Positions 34,301 to 45,195 are shown, counted from the stretch's first letter. The stretch is 64,000 bases of DNA from Acidobacteriaceae bacterium (GCA_003165795.1 PMWW01000179.1:25619-89618); one strand, 5' to 3'. The notes: generated by a model from the sequence alone, not told the origin. A program made the numbers and translations.

Positions 34301-34755
34301 GATCAGTCCTCCCTTGGCCCAGAACTTTCGTGAACATGGCCGCTAGCTTAAAGCACACCTTCGCGAATCTGTTTTCTTACCCGTGCGGGCAATCTCTGGC
34401 GTTTGGCAGATGTCATGACCGTCCCAGTCCGGAATCCTCGGGGAAAACGCTTGTCAGAATTTGACGCCGGCGACCGGTGGTTTGTCAGTGACACCTGCGG
34501 CCCAGGGACGTGATAGCCGGAGACGCCGAAGGAGCATCTCACGGTCAATTTTCCGGTGGGCGGGCTTGCGGAGAAAAGATTCCAGCCATCCGATAGCCGT
34601 CTTTCGGGACGGCGCCTCGGATTGCAGATAGGGCTGCGTAAGTTCGTGGGGAAGTGGAGGAATTTTAGTTATTCAGCCCATTTCACAACTTATCTGGTAT
34701 CTGGGGCAGTAATGGCGTGGATCTCCCGAATTCCGTGCCTCGATGGTGAATTGCT
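34301..34755. other. Noncoding region between the GloVer and rhamnose clusters
   Basis: 455 bp with no recognised gene. A 66-codon minus-strand frame (34348-34548) and a 77-codon plus-strand frame (34556-34789) have no family resemblance. Several short inverted pairs (for example GCCGGCGACCGG near 34473) hint at RNA structure, but I cannot match a known riboswitch. Confidence 0.4.
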
Positions 34756-35775
34756 CTACTGCGCGAAAGTTTTCTCGCGCTGCACGTAGTGCTTCTGGAA
34801 GTAGTCGCGATACTGACCGCTGCGCACATCGTTCAGCCATTGCTGATTGTCGCGGTACCACGCGATGGTGTCCGCCAGTCCTTGATCGAACTGTACCTGA
34901 GGCTGCCATCCAAACTCGCGGCCTAGCTTTTCACAGTTGATGGCATAGCGCAGATCGTGTCCCGGCCGATCGGTAACGAACTGGATCAGGCTCTCGGACT
35001 TGCCGAGCGCTTTCAGAATTAGCTTGGCAACTTCCAGATTGCGCATCTCGCAACCGCCGCCGATGTTATAGACCTCGCCCTCGCGCCCCTGCTGCAGCAC
35101 GACATCCAAGGCGGCACAGTGATCGTCCACATGCACCCAGTCGCGCACGTTACTGCCTTTGCCGTACACCGGCAGGCGCTCGCCCGCCATCGCTTGCGCG
35201 ATCATCAGCGGGATAAACTTCTCTGGAAACTGATACGGCCCGTAATTGTTCGAACAACGCGTCACCAGCGCCGGCAGCTTGTGGGTGTGCACGTAAGCCA
35301 GCACCCCTAAATCGGAAGCCGCCTTGGTCGCGGCGTAAGGACTGTTCGGCTGCAGCGGCGACTCTTCCGAAAACAGCCCTTCGTCGCCCAGGCTACCGTA
35401 CACCTCGTCGGTGCTGACGTGAACCAAGCGCGGCACGCCGGCTTCGCGGCAGGCTTGCAACAGGTTGTAGGTTCCATCGACATTGGTACGCACGAAGGCC
35501 GACGCGTCTTCAATGCTGCGATCGACGTGGCTCTCGGCAGCAAAATGAATCACCGCATCGCAACCACGCAACGGATCGAGCACGGCGCGGTCACAGATGT
35601 CCATCTGCACAAACTCGCAGCGTCCCTCGCCCAACTCCGGCTCCAGGTTCTTGAGATTGCCGGCGTAGGTGAGTTTGTCGAGCACCACCAACTTCCACTC
35701 CGGATGCTTCGCCAGCGTGCGATGAACAAAGTTTGAGCCGATAAATCCTGCGCCGCCCGTGACCAGTAACTTCAT
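34756..35775 (-). CDS. rfbB: dTDP-glucose 4,6-dehydratase
   Basis: Short-chain dehydrogenase/reductase family enzyme (339 residues) forming dTDP-4-keto-6-deoxyglucose on the way to dTDP-L-rhamnose. Visible are the NAD-binding VTGGAGFIGSNF (5-16), HFAAESHVDRSI, STDEVYGSL, the catalytic pattern SPYAATKAASD (Tyr-x3-Lys) and NNYGPYQFPEKFIP. Start is the ATG at 35775, overlapping the rfbA stop by four bases. It is the last gene of the rfbC-rfbD-rfbA-rfbB operon. Confidence 0.95.
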   Translation of the reverse strand: MKLLVTGGAGFIGSNFVHRTLAKHPEWKLVVLDKLTYAGNLKNLEPELGEGRCEFVQMDICDRAVLDPLRGCDAVIHFAAESHVDRSIEDASAFVRTNVDGTYNLLQACREAGVPRLVHVSTDEVYGSLGDEGLFSEESPLQPNSPYAATKAASDLGVLAYVHTHKLPALVTRCSNNYGPYQFPEKFIPLMIAQAMAGERLPVYGKGSNVRDWVHVDDHCAALDVVLQQGREGEVYNIGGGCEMRNLEVAKLILKALGKSESLIQFVTDRPGHDLRYAINCEKLGREFGWQPQVQFDQGLADTIAWYRDNQQWLNDVRSGQYRDYFQKHYVQREKTFAQ

Positions 35776-36575
35776 GCGCCACGCACCGGTAACGGGGCCC
35801 CCAACGAGCGCCGCTGTTGCGCTTGGTGGGGTGTTGGAGCAACTTCTTCCACGCCGCGCAATACCTTCTCGCGAACCATGTTGCTGGCGTGCCACAGCGA
35901 TTCGAAGGTGCCCGCGTCCGTCCACCAGCCCTCCAGCTGGCTATGTTGCAACGTGCCATCTTCAATGTAGCTGTTGTTAATGTCGGTGATCTCGTACTCG
36001 CCTCGGCCTGACGGCTTCAAGGCCCGAATGCGATCGAAGACCGACCCGTCGTAGAAATAAATCCCGATGACTGCATACGACGACAACGGTTTCTTGGGCT
36101 TTTCCTCGATGCGAATGATGCGGTCCTTCTCGAACACGGGAACGCCAAAGCGCTCCGGGTCGGTTACCTGCTTCAGCATCACCATCGCGCCCTTTTCCAA
36201 TTGTTGGAAACGCTCCGCCGCCCGGCTCACGTCACCTTCGATGATGTTATCGCCCAGCACCACGCAAATCTTGTCGCCCTTCGCCCATGGCTCCGCCAAC
36301 CTAAGTGCGTCGGCGATGCCCGCCTCGCCTTCCTGATACGCGAAGCTGAGTTGCTGCAATCCGAACTCCTTGCCGTTCTGCAGCAGGCGAAGAAAGTCAC
36401 CCGCGTTCTGGCCGCCGGTGACGATTAGGATGTCGCGAATGCCGGCGTCCACCAGCGTCTGTAGTGGATAAAAGATCATGGGTTTGTCGTACACGGGGAG
36501 CAGATGCTTGTTGGTGACGCGGGTCAGCGGATACAGGCGCGAGCCAATGCCACCCGCCAGGACTATGCCCTTCAT
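35772..36575 (-). CDS. rfbA: Glucose-1-phosphate thymidylyltransferase
   Basis: Nucleotidyltransferase (267 residues) that joins glucose-1-phosphate and dTTP. Typical motifs are the start MKGIVLAGGIGSRLYPLT, then KHLLPVYDKPMIFYPL, LGDNIIEGD, the substrate loop EEKPKKPLSSYAVIGIYFYD and the later GEYEITDIN and WWTDAGTFESL. The ATG at 36575 is clear; the frame extends upstream without similarity. The extreme C terminus (PTPHQAQQRRS...) is not conserved. Its stop overlaps rfbB. Confidence 0.95.
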   Translation of the reverse strand: MKGIVLAGGIGSRLYPLTRVTNKHLLPVYDKPMIFYPLQTLVDAGIRDILIVTGGQNAGDFLRLLQNGKEFGLQQLSFAYQEGEAGIADALRLAEPWAKGDKICVVLGDNIIEGDVSRAAERFQQLEKGAMVMLKQVTDPERFGVPVFEKDRIIRIEEKPKKPLSSYAVIGIYFYDGSVFDRIRALKPSGRGEYEITDINNSYIEDGTLQHSQLEGWWTDAGTFESLWHASNMVREKVLRGVEEVAPTPHQAQQRRSLGAPLPVRGA

Positions 36576-36706
36576 AGGTCTCCGTTCATTTGCCGGAACA
36601 GCGCGAACCGCAGAATCTTGCTGGCGCTTCCGCTCGGGGGTCAAGCGAAAGCACGTTGCCGAAGCGCGCAATCCAGATAAAATTGCTTGTAGCCAGTAAC
36701 TCAAGA

Positions 36707-37633
36707 TTATCGGCGAAGGGCATCCTGCATGGCAAGCCGTAGTTGATCGCGCCAGTCCGGCATCATGATGCCGAAAGCAGCTTGCACCTGGCTATTGGAC
36801 AGCACCGAGTTGCGCGGCCTGCGCGCCGGTGTCGGATACTCCTCAGTCGTAATCGGAACCACATGCTTCGCCTTCAGCGGTGCGCCGAATTCTCCTGAGC
36901 CGTCTTCTGGACGCAGCTCCTGGTATTCCTCCAGAATCGCTTGGGCAAATCCTGCCCAAGAGGTTCGACCTGCCGCGGTAAGGTGGAACAAACCGCTCGG
37001 CCACTTGCCCGACGCACTGTTCTGCTGCAGACATCGGCCGAGAATGACCGCGGTCGCTTCCGCCAGGCCGCGCGCCCACGTCGGTGCGCCGTGCTGATCA
37101 CCCACCATGCGCAGCTCGTCCTTCTTGCGCGCCAGATGAAGCACGGTGCGCAGGAAGTTCTTGCCACGAATGTCATAGACCCAAGTCGTGCGCAGGATGA
37201 GGTGCGCACAGCCGCTGGCCTGGATGGCCTGGTCGCCGGCCAGCTTAGTGTGGCCGTACACACTCAGAGGAGCCGTGTTATCTAATTCTTCGTACGGTGC
37301 CGGCTTGCTGCCGTCATACACGTAATCCGTCGAATAATGCACCAGCAGCGCTCCGGTTCGCGCGCACTCCGCAGCGATTTGCGCTGGCGCGGCTGCATTG
37401 ATAGTGCGCGCCAGCTCCGGCTCACTCTCGGCTTTGTCCACAGCGGTGTAAGCGGCCGCGTTCACCACGATGCCGGGCGCAAAATCGCGAACCGTTCGGG
37501 CGACGGCATTCAGGTCAGTCAAGTCCACTTGGTCCACGTCAATCGCTCTCACATCACCGAGAGGAGCGAGCGTGCGTTGCAAGTGCCATCCAACTTGGCC
37601 GTTCGCGCCCGTTATGAGTACTCTCCGACTCAT
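36707..37633 (-). CDS. rfbD: dTDP-4-dehydrorhamnose reductase
   Basis: NADPH-dependent SDR enzyme (308 residues) that completes dTDP-L-rhamnose. Hallmarks are ITGANGQVGWHL (7-18), NAAAYTAVDKAE, STDYVYDG, the catalytic SVYGHTKLAGDQA (Tyr-x3-Lys) and RTTWVYDIRGKNFLRT. ATG at 37633 overlaps the end of rfbC by four bases. About 130 bp separate it from rfbA, still the same strand. Confidence 0.94.
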   Translation of the reverse strand: MSRRVLITGANGQVGWHLQRTLAPLGDVRAIDVDQVDLTDLNAVARTVRDFAPGIVVNAAAYTAVDKAESEPELARTINAAAPAQIAAECARTGALLVHYSTDYVYDGSKPAPYEELDNTAPLSVYGHTKLAGDQAIQASGCAHLILRTTWVYDIRGKNFLRTVLHLARKKDELRMVGDQHGAPTWARGLAEATAVILGRCLQQNSASGKWPSGLFHLTAAGRTSWAGFAQAILEEYQELRPEDGSGEFGAPLKAKHVVPITTEEYPTPARRPRNSVLSNSQVQAAFGIMMPDWRDQLRLAMQDALRR

Positions 37634-38187
37634 GGCTGATACCTCGGCAACTGCTCTGGTGCAACTTGTGCCAGCGGCAAATAGCGCTTGTCCTTGTCCG
37701 ACAGGATGGGACCAGGCGTCTGCCAGTCAATGCCAATTTGCGGATCGTTCCACAGCACCCCTCGATCGTCGTTGGCCTGAAAATAGTCACTGCATTTATA
37801 GAGAAAGTCCGCTGTCTCCGATCGTACGACAAAACCATGCGCGAATCCCTTGGGGATGTAAAGCTGGGCGTGGTTCTCGCCGGACAACACTACGCTCACC
37901 CACTTGCCAAAGTTCGGCGACCCAGCGCGAATGTCGACTGCGATGTCGAGCACCTCGCCCTGCACCACCCGGCAAAGCTTCGCCTGTGGGCTGCGCAATT
38001 GATAGTGCAATCCGCGCAGCACGCCGCGCGAGGAGCGCGAGTGGTTGTCCTGCACGAACATCTCGCGGATTCCTGCGTCGGCCAATACATTCTGCCGATA
38101 GGTCTCCATAAAGAAGCCGCGCGGATCGTCAAACACGCGCGGCTTGATGACTACTACACCAGGAAGTGATGTCTCGCTGATCTGCAA
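37630..38187 (-). CDS. rfbC: dTDP-4-dehydrorhamnose 3,5-epimerase
   Basis: Cupin-fold epimerase (185 residues), first gene of the operon. Family signatures are FDDPRGFFMETYRQN, FVQDNHSRSSRGVLRGLHYQ (with the catalytic His), CRVVQGEVLDIAVDIR and IPKGFAHGFVV, then DRGVLWNDPQIGIDW. The 66-bp gap to the glycosyltransferase gene is a divergent promoter region. Confidence 0.95.
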   Translation of the reverse strand: MQISETSLPGVVVIKPRVFDDPRGFFMETYRQNVLADAGIREMFVQDNHSRSSRGVLRGLHYQLRSPQAKLCRVVQGEVLDIAVDIRAGSPNFGKWVSVVLSGENHAQLYIPKGFAHGFVVRSETADFLYKCSDYFQANDDRGVLWNDPQIGIDWQTPGPILSDKDKRYLPLAQVAPEQLPRYQP

Positions 38188-38245
38188 GTTTTCTCCCCCT
38201 ACAACGATAAACCTGGAATTCGCTCCGACAACATGAACCGACGAT

Positions 38246-38251
38246 TATAAT
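38246..38251 (+). promoter_or_regulatory. Putative -10 box (TATAAT) of the glycosyltransferase gene
   Basis: A perfect TATAAT at 38246-38251 lies 3 bases before the GTG at 38254 and 18 before the ATG at 38269. The best upstream -35 is CCGACA at 38225-38230, 15 bases away, which is weak. If used, transcription would begin near 38258 and favour the ATG at 38269 as start. Confidence 0.45.
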
Positions 38252-38253
38252 GC

Positions 38254-39180
38254 GTGCTTCCTCAAACTATGCTGCGTTGCTCCGCCATCGTCGTCACTTA
38301 CAACTCGGCTGCGGCCATTGGCCCCTGTCTAGAGGCCCTGACGCGCGAGGACTGCGACATCATCGTCGTCGACAACGCTTCCCAGGACGACACCGTGCGG
38401 CGCGTGGAAGAGTTCGTGGCGTGGCATCCCGTCCGACTGATTGCCAACGAGCAGAATCGCGGCTTCGGCACCGCTGTAAACCAGGGAGTGCGCGAAGCCG
38501 GCGGCAACGTGTTTCTCATCCTCAATCCCGATGCGATCGCCGAGCCCGGAGCCGTGGCCGCATTGCTTCGTTGCATCGACGCGACTCATGCCGGCACGGT
38601 CGGCGGTGCCCTACGGGAGGATAATGGTGGGCCCGCACGCGGCTTCGCCTTTCGCCGAGTCGCGACGCTTGCACCATTGTTGTGCGAGGTGTTGCTGCTG
38701 AATCAGCTCTGGCCGGGCAATCCGGTCAACCGCCGTTATCGTTGCCTCGATGCCGACTACTCGCAACAGCAGCAGGTTGAACAGCCAGCCGGGGCCTGCC
38801 TGGCCGTCGCTCGCGAAGCGTGGGATTCCATCGGCGGCTTCGACGAGCAGTTCTTTCCCGTGTGGTTTGAGGACGTAGATCTTTGTAAGCGCCTCCTCGA
38901 CCACGGCGCTAAGATTTTCTATTGCCCAGCCGCGCGCTTCCGCCACAGCGGCGCCCACAGTGTGGGACAGTTGTCGTTTCGCGACCAACAGGTCTTCTGG
39001 TACTCAAATATGCTGCGCTATGCCCGCAAGCATTTTTCCAACGGGCAGATCCTGATTCTTCGCCTAGCTATTATCAAAGGAATGCTGCTGCGCTCGGTTG
39101 CTGCTCTGTTTGGCGCAAGACAGGCGCCGCTCGCCGAAACCATAGCGGCGTACTGGGCTGTGGTGCGAAACGTCTGCTGA
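38254..39180 (+). CDS. Family 2 glycosyltransferase (rhamnosyltransferase-like)
   Basis: A GT-A fold glycosyltransferase (308 residues from the GTG; 303 from the ATG at 38269). Features are the opening CSAIVVTYNSAAAIGPCL, the metal- and sugar-nucleotide-binding IIVVDNASQDDT, FLILNPDAI with the DxD-like NPD motif, and the acceptor region GGFDEQFFPVWFEDVDLC with the catalytic EDVD. The C terminus has hydrophobic stretches that may touch the membrane. Beside the rhamnose operon it may use dTDP-rhamnose, but donor and acceptor are inferred. Confidence 0.88.
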   Translation: MLPQTMLRCSAIVVTYNSAAAIGPCLEALTREDCDIIVVDNASQDDTVRRVEEFVAWHPVRLIANEQNRGFGTAVNQGVREAGGNVFLILNPDAIAEPGAVAALLRCIDATHAGTVGGALREDNGGPARGFAFRRVATLAPLLCEVLLLNQLWPGNPVNRRYRCLDADYSQQQQVEQPAGACLAVAREAWDSIGGFDEQFFPVWFEDVDLCKRLLDHGAKIFYCPAARFRHSGAHSVGQLSFRDQQVFWYSNMLRYARKHFSNGQILILRLAIIKGMLLRSVAALFGARQAPLAETIAAYWAVVRNVC

Positions 39181-39216
39181 AGTCAATCTGAAAGGCCCTG
39201 TTGGATCTGGCAACGA

Positions 39217-39240
39217 AATCCCGCCCTTTCAGGCGGGATT
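39217..39240. repeat. Nine-pair hairpin between convergent genes
   Basis: AATCCCGCC (39217-39225), loop CTTTCA, GGCGGGATT (39232-39240), in the gap between the glycosyltransferase and mdh, which converge here. It resembles the palindromic repeat class and may terminate transcription, especially on the minus strand, where TTTC follows. Confidence 0.6.
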
Positions 39241-39266
39241 CATGATGTTCGATTGTAGGGTCCGAC

Positions 39267-40193
<927 letters not shown>

Positions 40194-40347
40194 TTCATTT
40201 TCTCCTTATTGAACAAGAATCTCTTGAAGAGCGCGACTCTTACGGAGTTCGCGAGTAACAAGGCTCGGGAATGGCGATTCTTGATCGAAGTTCCCCGAAA
40301 AGCATACCTCAGGGGCTAAGGCCCACATGGATTGAACGGTCATTTGT

Positions 40348-40367
40348 GTCGGGGTTAAAACCCCGAC
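40348..40367. repeat. REP-like hairpin between icd and mdh
   Basis: GTCGGGGTT-AA-AACCCCGAC, a nine-pair stem with a two-base loop, preceded near 40314 by GGGGCTAAGGCCC. This sits in the gap between icd and mdh. Confidence 0.6.
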
Positions 40368-40416
40368 CTGCCATTCCGCCAACTGTTCCCCGATCCCTGT
40401 TCCCTGTTCCCTGCTT

Positions 40417-41814
40417 TCACATATTGCCGATGATGCGCGTGGCAAACTCGCTGGTGCCGACCTTGGTTGCGCCGGCGGTCTGGCGCTCAAAATCGTAGGT
40501 CACAAATTTCTGCAGGATGGTTTTCTCCAACGACTGCTCGATAAGTTTGGCGGCTTCCTTCCAGCCGATGAAATCGAGCAGCATGACGCCGGAAAGGATT
40601 ACCGAGCCGGGATTGATCATATCCTTATCGGCGTACTTGGGGGCGGTGCCGTGCGTGGCTTCGAACACCGCGAAGCCATCGCCGATGTTGGCGCCGGGGG
40701 CGATGCCGAGTCCGCCAACCTGTGCCGCGGCTGCGTCTGAGATGTAGTCGCCGTTCAGGTTGGGCGTTGCCAGCACCGCGTACTCGTCGGGACGGGTGAC
40801 AATCTGCTGGAAAATGCTGTCGGCGATACGGTCGTTGACCATCAACTTCGACTTCCACACGCCGTGGCCATGCGTGCCATAGATGCTGTCGAGCACGCCC
40901 TTCACTTCTTTGTACAGGGTGTCGCGGAAATCCTGCGGCGCAAACTCCAGCCCCGGTTCCGCCATCTTGGCGTTGTCTTCCACCGATAGCCCTGGATTCT
41001 TGTCCAGGTTATCGACGATCCAGCTCTCCCGCTCGGTGATGACCTGGTCACGAAACTCCTGCGTCGCCGTCTCATAGCCCCACTCACGGAAGGCGCCTTC
41101 GGTGAACTTCTGAATGTTGCCCTTGTGTACCAGGGTTACCGACTTGCGATGGTTGTCCAGCGCGTATTGAATGGCCATCCGCACCAAGCGTTTGGTCGCG
41201 GTGATCGAGATGGGCTTGATGCCGATACCCGAGTCCTCGCGGATTCGCTTGTTGGTCCCTGCCAACAACTTGGTATTGATGAAGTCAATCAACTCTTTCG
41301 CCTGCGCCGTGCCTTCTTTCCACTCGATGCCGGCATAAACGTCTTCCGTGTTCTCGCGGTAGATCATTATGTCCATGCGCTCCGGGTGCTTCACCGGCGA
41401 GGGAATGCCCGCGTAATACTTCACCGGACGCACGCAAGCATAGAGGTCGAGAATCTGCCGCAAGGCCACGTTCAGCGAACGGATACCGCCGCCGACTGGG
41501 GTGGTAAGCGGACCCTTAATGCCGATTCGCAATTCGCGAAACGCGGCGACGGTGTCATCGGGTAGCCAGGTCTTGAAGCGGTCCATGGCTTTCTCGCCGG
41601 CGAACACTTCATACCACGCCACGCGGCGCTTGCCGCCGTAGGCGATCTCGACTGCCGCATCGAATACGCGCACCGACGCTTTCCAAATGTCGCGTCCGGT
41701 GCCGTCTCCTTCGATGAAAGGAATGATGGGATTGTCTGGGATCACGAGCTTACCGTCGTAAGTGATCTTGGTCCCGGAGGAGGGTAAAGGAATACCGTTG
41801 TAAGAAGCCGCCAC
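40417..41814 (-). CDS. icd: Isocitrate dehydrogenase (NADP type)
   Basis: TCA-cycle enzyme, 465 residues from the GTG at 41814, close in pattern to E. coli Icd: [16 protein letters not shown], then [48 protein letters not shown] and [20 protein letters not shown]. The phosphorylatable Ser is in GGGIRSLN. The open frame begins at an ATG 54 bases upstream (41868), adding 18 residues without family similarity and without a ribosome-binding site; the GTG has GAGGTG before it, so I prefer it. A glnE gene lies upstream on the same strand. Confidence 0.93.
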   Translation of the reverse strand: MAASYNGIPLPSSGTKITYDGKLVIPDNPIIPFIEGDGTGRDIWKASVRVFDAAVEIAYGGKRRVAWYEVFAGEKAMDRFKTWLPDDTVAAFRELRIGIKGPLTTPVGGGIRSLNVALRQILDLYACVRPVKYYAGIPSPVKHPERMDIMIYRENTEDVYAGIEWKEGTAQAKELIDFINTKLLAGTNKRIREDSGIGIKPISITATKRLVRMAIQYALDNHRKSVTLVHKGNIQKFTEGAFREWGYETATQEFRDQVITERESWIVDNLDKNPGLSVEDNAKMAEPGLEFAPQDFRDTLYKEVKGVLDSIYGTHGHGVWKSKLMVNDRIADSIFQQIVTRPDEYAVLATPNLNGDYISDAAAAQVGGLGIAPGANIGDGFAVFEATHGTAPKYADKDMINPGSVILSGVMLLDFIGWKEAAKLIEQSLEKTILQKFVTYDFERQTAGATKVGTSEFATRIIGNM

Positions 41815-42061
41815 GAAGCACCTCGAAGAGTTAAGAGTAGACAAGGACCCCAAGCTGTTTAAAGCCATGTGTCGGGATTAGAAAGCAGGAGCGGAACCGG
41901 CGGACCCCGAAGCCTGAATCAAAATGATGATAGCGACTTGCGGCCCATCCTCTAGCGACATCGGCCGCGCGTCCGAACCAGAAATGCTTACCCATTGTTC
42001 CCGAACCTCTTAACGTTATCACTGGGGGCTGCGAGGTTCAATGGAAACCCCGAGCTACGTG

Positions 42062-42077
42062 TCCCACTTCTGTGGGA
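42062..42077. repeat. Short hairpin downstream of glnE
   Basis: TCCCAC-TTCT-GTGGGA, six base pairs, just after the glnE stop (42096, minus strand) and within the spacer 41869-42095, which holds no gene. No T-run follows on the minus strand, so a terminator role is unsure. Confidence 0.4.
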
Positions 42078-42095
42078 GCTGTCTATCTCGCTAGT

Positions 42096-45080
42096 TTAGG
42101 AGTCATCTTGCCATTTGCTTCCCGACTGCCGCCAAGAACGGCTGCTTCCCTTCGTGGCGACAACCTTCAGATAGATTTCCCGGGTTTGCCGCAGCACTTC
42201 GGCCAGTCGCGCCTCGGGCTCGAAGCTGTCATCGGTACCGAGCACGCCCCACAGCAGTTTGTGCACCGCCCGACGGGGATGCTCCGCGACGGGAAGCCAT
42301 TTGCGCGCGCGTCCGGTCACCACCCGAATCACATGTTCCACCGTGCGCAGAAAGACAGCGCTCTCCGTCAGAAGTGCGCGTGCGTCTCCGTCCAACAAGC
42401 CGTGGTCGTGCAGTAATTGCAGCCTCGCCCGCATCGTACCGGCAAGCCAAAGCTGATGCCGGGCCTGCAACGATCCCACCAAATAATCCAGGTCATAGAT
42501 GCCGCCCGGACCGCTCTTGAAGTTCTGCGAGGTTTCGCTGCGTTCCAGGCGAGTGCGAACATCGATCAGCTGCGACTCAAAGTCCGGCCGCCGCGCTACC
42601 TCTGTGATTCCGGTCTGTACTTCCTGCAGCACGCGGTTGGCCACCTCACGATCTCCCGCGACGTACCGCAGTTTGAGATAGGTCAATGCTTCCCAGGGTT
42701 GGGCTTCGTCCTTGAAATATGCCGCCAACTGCGAGGGAGTTACGATCAGCTCACCCTCCCGGCCATGCGGGCGCAAACGCGCATCGACGGGAAAAACCGT
42801 CCCGTCGCGGGTGTAGGCGGTCAGCGCCTCCACCAAACGTTCGGCCACACGGCGCACCTTTTCTTTATTGCAACTCTCGTCGCAGACGAACAGCACATCC
42901 GCATCGGACAGCAAATCGAACTCGCACGCTCCCAGCCTTCCCAATCCCATCACGCTGAATCCGGCGTCAGACGTAGCGATCGCCAACGCCGCCTGGATCG
43001 CAGCATCGGCCGCTACCGTGTTGTCGGTCAGCGAGTTGAATACCTCACGCAGTTGAAACAAGTCGAGTGCGCCGGAAAGAAACGCCCGCCGCCGGTAGTG
43101 TCGCCGCAAGATCGACATCGCCTCGGAGCGGTCAACTTTTTCTTGTGCCAAGTAGGCAAACACTGGATCTTCGGACGCACTCACTTCGCGCGCATCGCCG
43201 GCGAACAGATCTCCTTCGCCAGAACCTGAGCGATTCTCTATGTTCTCCAGCAGCGAAACTTCCGCCGGATGACGAATTAGGATGTCAGTCAGATATTCGC
43301 TGAACTCGAAGATGGTCAGCGCTCGCTCCACGGCCTCGGGCGAACGCAACACTGCGCCGTAGCGCTCCGAAGTTGTTCCCGCTGAACTTAGAAAGCGGTC
43401 GAGGTTGCGCCGCGCATGTTGCGAAAGGTCGACCCGCCCGGCAATCTCGCGCAGCCGCGGCGAGTCCACGGCCAGCCGCTGCATCATCTGGCTGTAGGAG
43501 TTCTCGTGCGTGGCGGCAATCGCCGGTCGCAACTGGAACTCGAGCGCCTTCTGGTCGTGGCTCTGCTCGTGATAGATGACGCGCTGATAGATCTCCGCCA
43601 CCGCCGCCATGCGCCGTTGCACATGCGCCAGAAATTCCTCCGGCGTAGGCGCGGCCGTCCCTTCGCGGGTAAGGCTGCGCGCCAGGGATTGCAACTCCGC
43701 GCGCGACTCCGGCAAGCGATGCGTCTGCTGCCCCTGCCGCAGTTGCAGACGATGCTCCAGACTGCGCAGGAACTCGTACGCATTGGTGAGGTTGTGGAAG
43801 TCTTTGCCGCTGATGTGTTCCTTGTCATGCAACTTCTGTAGTGCAAACAGCGTGCCTCGCGACCGCAGCCACGGCTCGCCGCCTCCGTAGACCCGCTGCA
43901 GACATTGCACCAGGAACTCGATATCGCGAATCCCTCCACGATCGACCTTTACATCGAGACCGCTTTGTGACGGCTGCTTGAGAAGATTTCGGCGGCGATG
44001 GCTGCCGATCTTCTCCCGCGTGTCCAGTGCCGTCTTGATGGCGACGAAGTTCAGCTCGGGACGATATACATAAGGCTGTACGGCCCCTATCAACTCGCGT
44101 GCCAAGCCCAAGTCTCCGGCTGAATGCCGCGCCTTGATCATGGCCTGCAGCTCCCAACCGTGCGCCACCTGGGAATAGTAGTGAATTGCCTGCGGCAGCG
44201 GGACCGCCGGCTCACCTTCGCCGCCCTGCGGACGCAAACGCAAATCAATGCGAAACACTGGCCCTTCGCGGGTGTATCGCGACAGCACCTCGGTGGTTTG
44301 CTGCGCCAACCGGATGAAGTATTCGCGATTGGAAATCTCTGCGCCGGGCGGCTCCATGCCGCCGTCGTAGAGGTACAGCAAATCGATGTCGGAGCTATAG
44401 TTCAGCTCGTTGCCGCCCAGCTTGCCCAGCGAGAGCACCGCGAAACGCGAATCGACCACCCGTCCCTCTGCGTCCAGTCGCTGCGGCGTGCCCAAGCGAT
44501 GCTGAAGCTGGGTGTCCGCCTCGCGCAAGGCCTCTTCGATCAGTACATCCGCCAGCGCGGAAATTTCCGCGGTCGTCTCGGCCAAGGTGGCAATCCCGAG
44601 CACGTCGCGGAGCATGATGCGGATGTACTCCCGCCGCTTAAAGCGCGCCAGCAGCGCAGCCGTGTCGGTTTCCAACGACCGCGAGCGCATGCGCGCAAAG
44701 GTCTCCTGGAATTCTTCCCGCGAGTGGGTACGATCCAAGGTTCGCTCTCGCACGAAGCCATGGAATAGGTCGGGATTGTGGATGAGCGTGTCGCCCAGCC
44801 ACGGGCTGTAGCCGAAGACCACCATCGCGTAGTGGACCAGCGAGGGGTGCTTATCGAGCAGTCGCAACAATTCCGCCGAAGTCGTTTCCGCCAGCCGCTC
44901 GAACTGGTTAACTGCCGCGTCGGGATTCGGGGAAGTCATTAGCAGCGGTGCCAGCGACTGGTAAACTCCCGGCGGCACAAGTTGTCGTATGTGGGCCAGG
45001 TTGCGCGCCGCTGCTTCGGCATCGCGAAATTCCGGATTCGGCAGCGACGAGGCCGGTTCGCGTTGGATGAGTTCAGACAC
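42096..45080 (-). CDS. glnE: Bifunctional glutamine synthetase adenylyltransferase/deadenylase
   Basis: A 994-residue enzyme that adds and removes AMP from glutamine synthetase. It has two nucleotidyltransferase modules: LGKLGGNELNYSSDIDLLYLY (about 200-260) for the N-terminal deadenylylating half, and GLGRLGACEFDLLSDADVLFV in the C-terminal adenylylating half. GGIRDIEFLVQCLQ and GPGGIYDLDYLVG follow each. Length matches the family (about 950). A single start at 45080 is clear. Its nitrogen-control role is deduced from the family; no regulatory partner is in the window. Confidence 0.94.
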   Translation of the reverse strand: MSELIQREPASSLPNPEFRDAEAAARNLAHIRQLVPPGVYQSLAPLLMTSPNPDAAVNQFERLAETTSAELLRLLDKHPSLVHYAMVVFGYSPWLGDTLIHNPDLFHGFVRERTLDRTHSREEFQETFARMRSRSLETDTAALLARFKRREYIRIMLRDVLGIATLAETTAEISALADVLIEEALREADTQLQHRLGTPQRLDAEGRVVDSRFAVLSLGKLGGNELNYSSDIDLLYLYDGGMEPPGAEISNREYFIRLAQQTTEVLSRYTREGPVFRIDLRLRPQGGEGEPAVPLPQAIHYYSQVAHGWELQAMIKARHSAGDLGLARELIGAVQPYVYRPELNFVAIKTALDTREKIGSHRRRNLLKQPSQSGLDVKVDRGGIRDIEFLVQCLQRVYGGGEPWLRSRGTLFALQKLHDKEHISGKDFHNLTNAYEFLRSLEHRLQLRQGQQTHRLPESRAELQSLARSLTREGTAAPTPEEFLAHVQRRMAAVAEIYQRVIYHEQSHDQKALEFQLRPAIAATHENSYSQMMQRLAVDSPRLREIAGRVDLSQHARRNLDRFLSSAGTTSERYGAVLRSPEAVERALTIFEFSEYLTDILIRHPAEVSLLENIENRSGSGEGDLFAGDAREVSASEDPVFAYLAQEKVDRSEAMSILRRHYRRRAFLSGALDLFQLREVFNSLTDNTVAADAAIQAALAIATSDAGFSVMGLGRLGACEFDLLSDADVLFVCDESCNKEKVRRVAERLVEALTAYTRDGTVFPVDARLRPHGREGELIVTPSQLAAYFKDEAQPWEALTYLKLRYVAGDREVANRVLQEVQTGITEVARRPDFESQLIDVRTRLERSETSQNFKSGPGGIYDLDYLVGSLQARHQLWLAGTMRARLQLLHDHGLLDGDARALLTESAVFLRTVEHVIRVVTGRARKWLPVAEHPRRAVHKLLWGVLGTDDSFEPEARLAEVLRQTREIYLKVVATKGSSRSWRQSGSKWQDDS

Positions 45081-45195
45081 TGCCTCCGAATTCTATCTTG
45101 CTGGAATCTCGATTGCAGTTCAGGGATAAGGGAAGAGAATTTATTTCGCTCGGGCGGCATTGGCTGAAATGGGCGGCGGGGCTGGGCCGTTTCGC

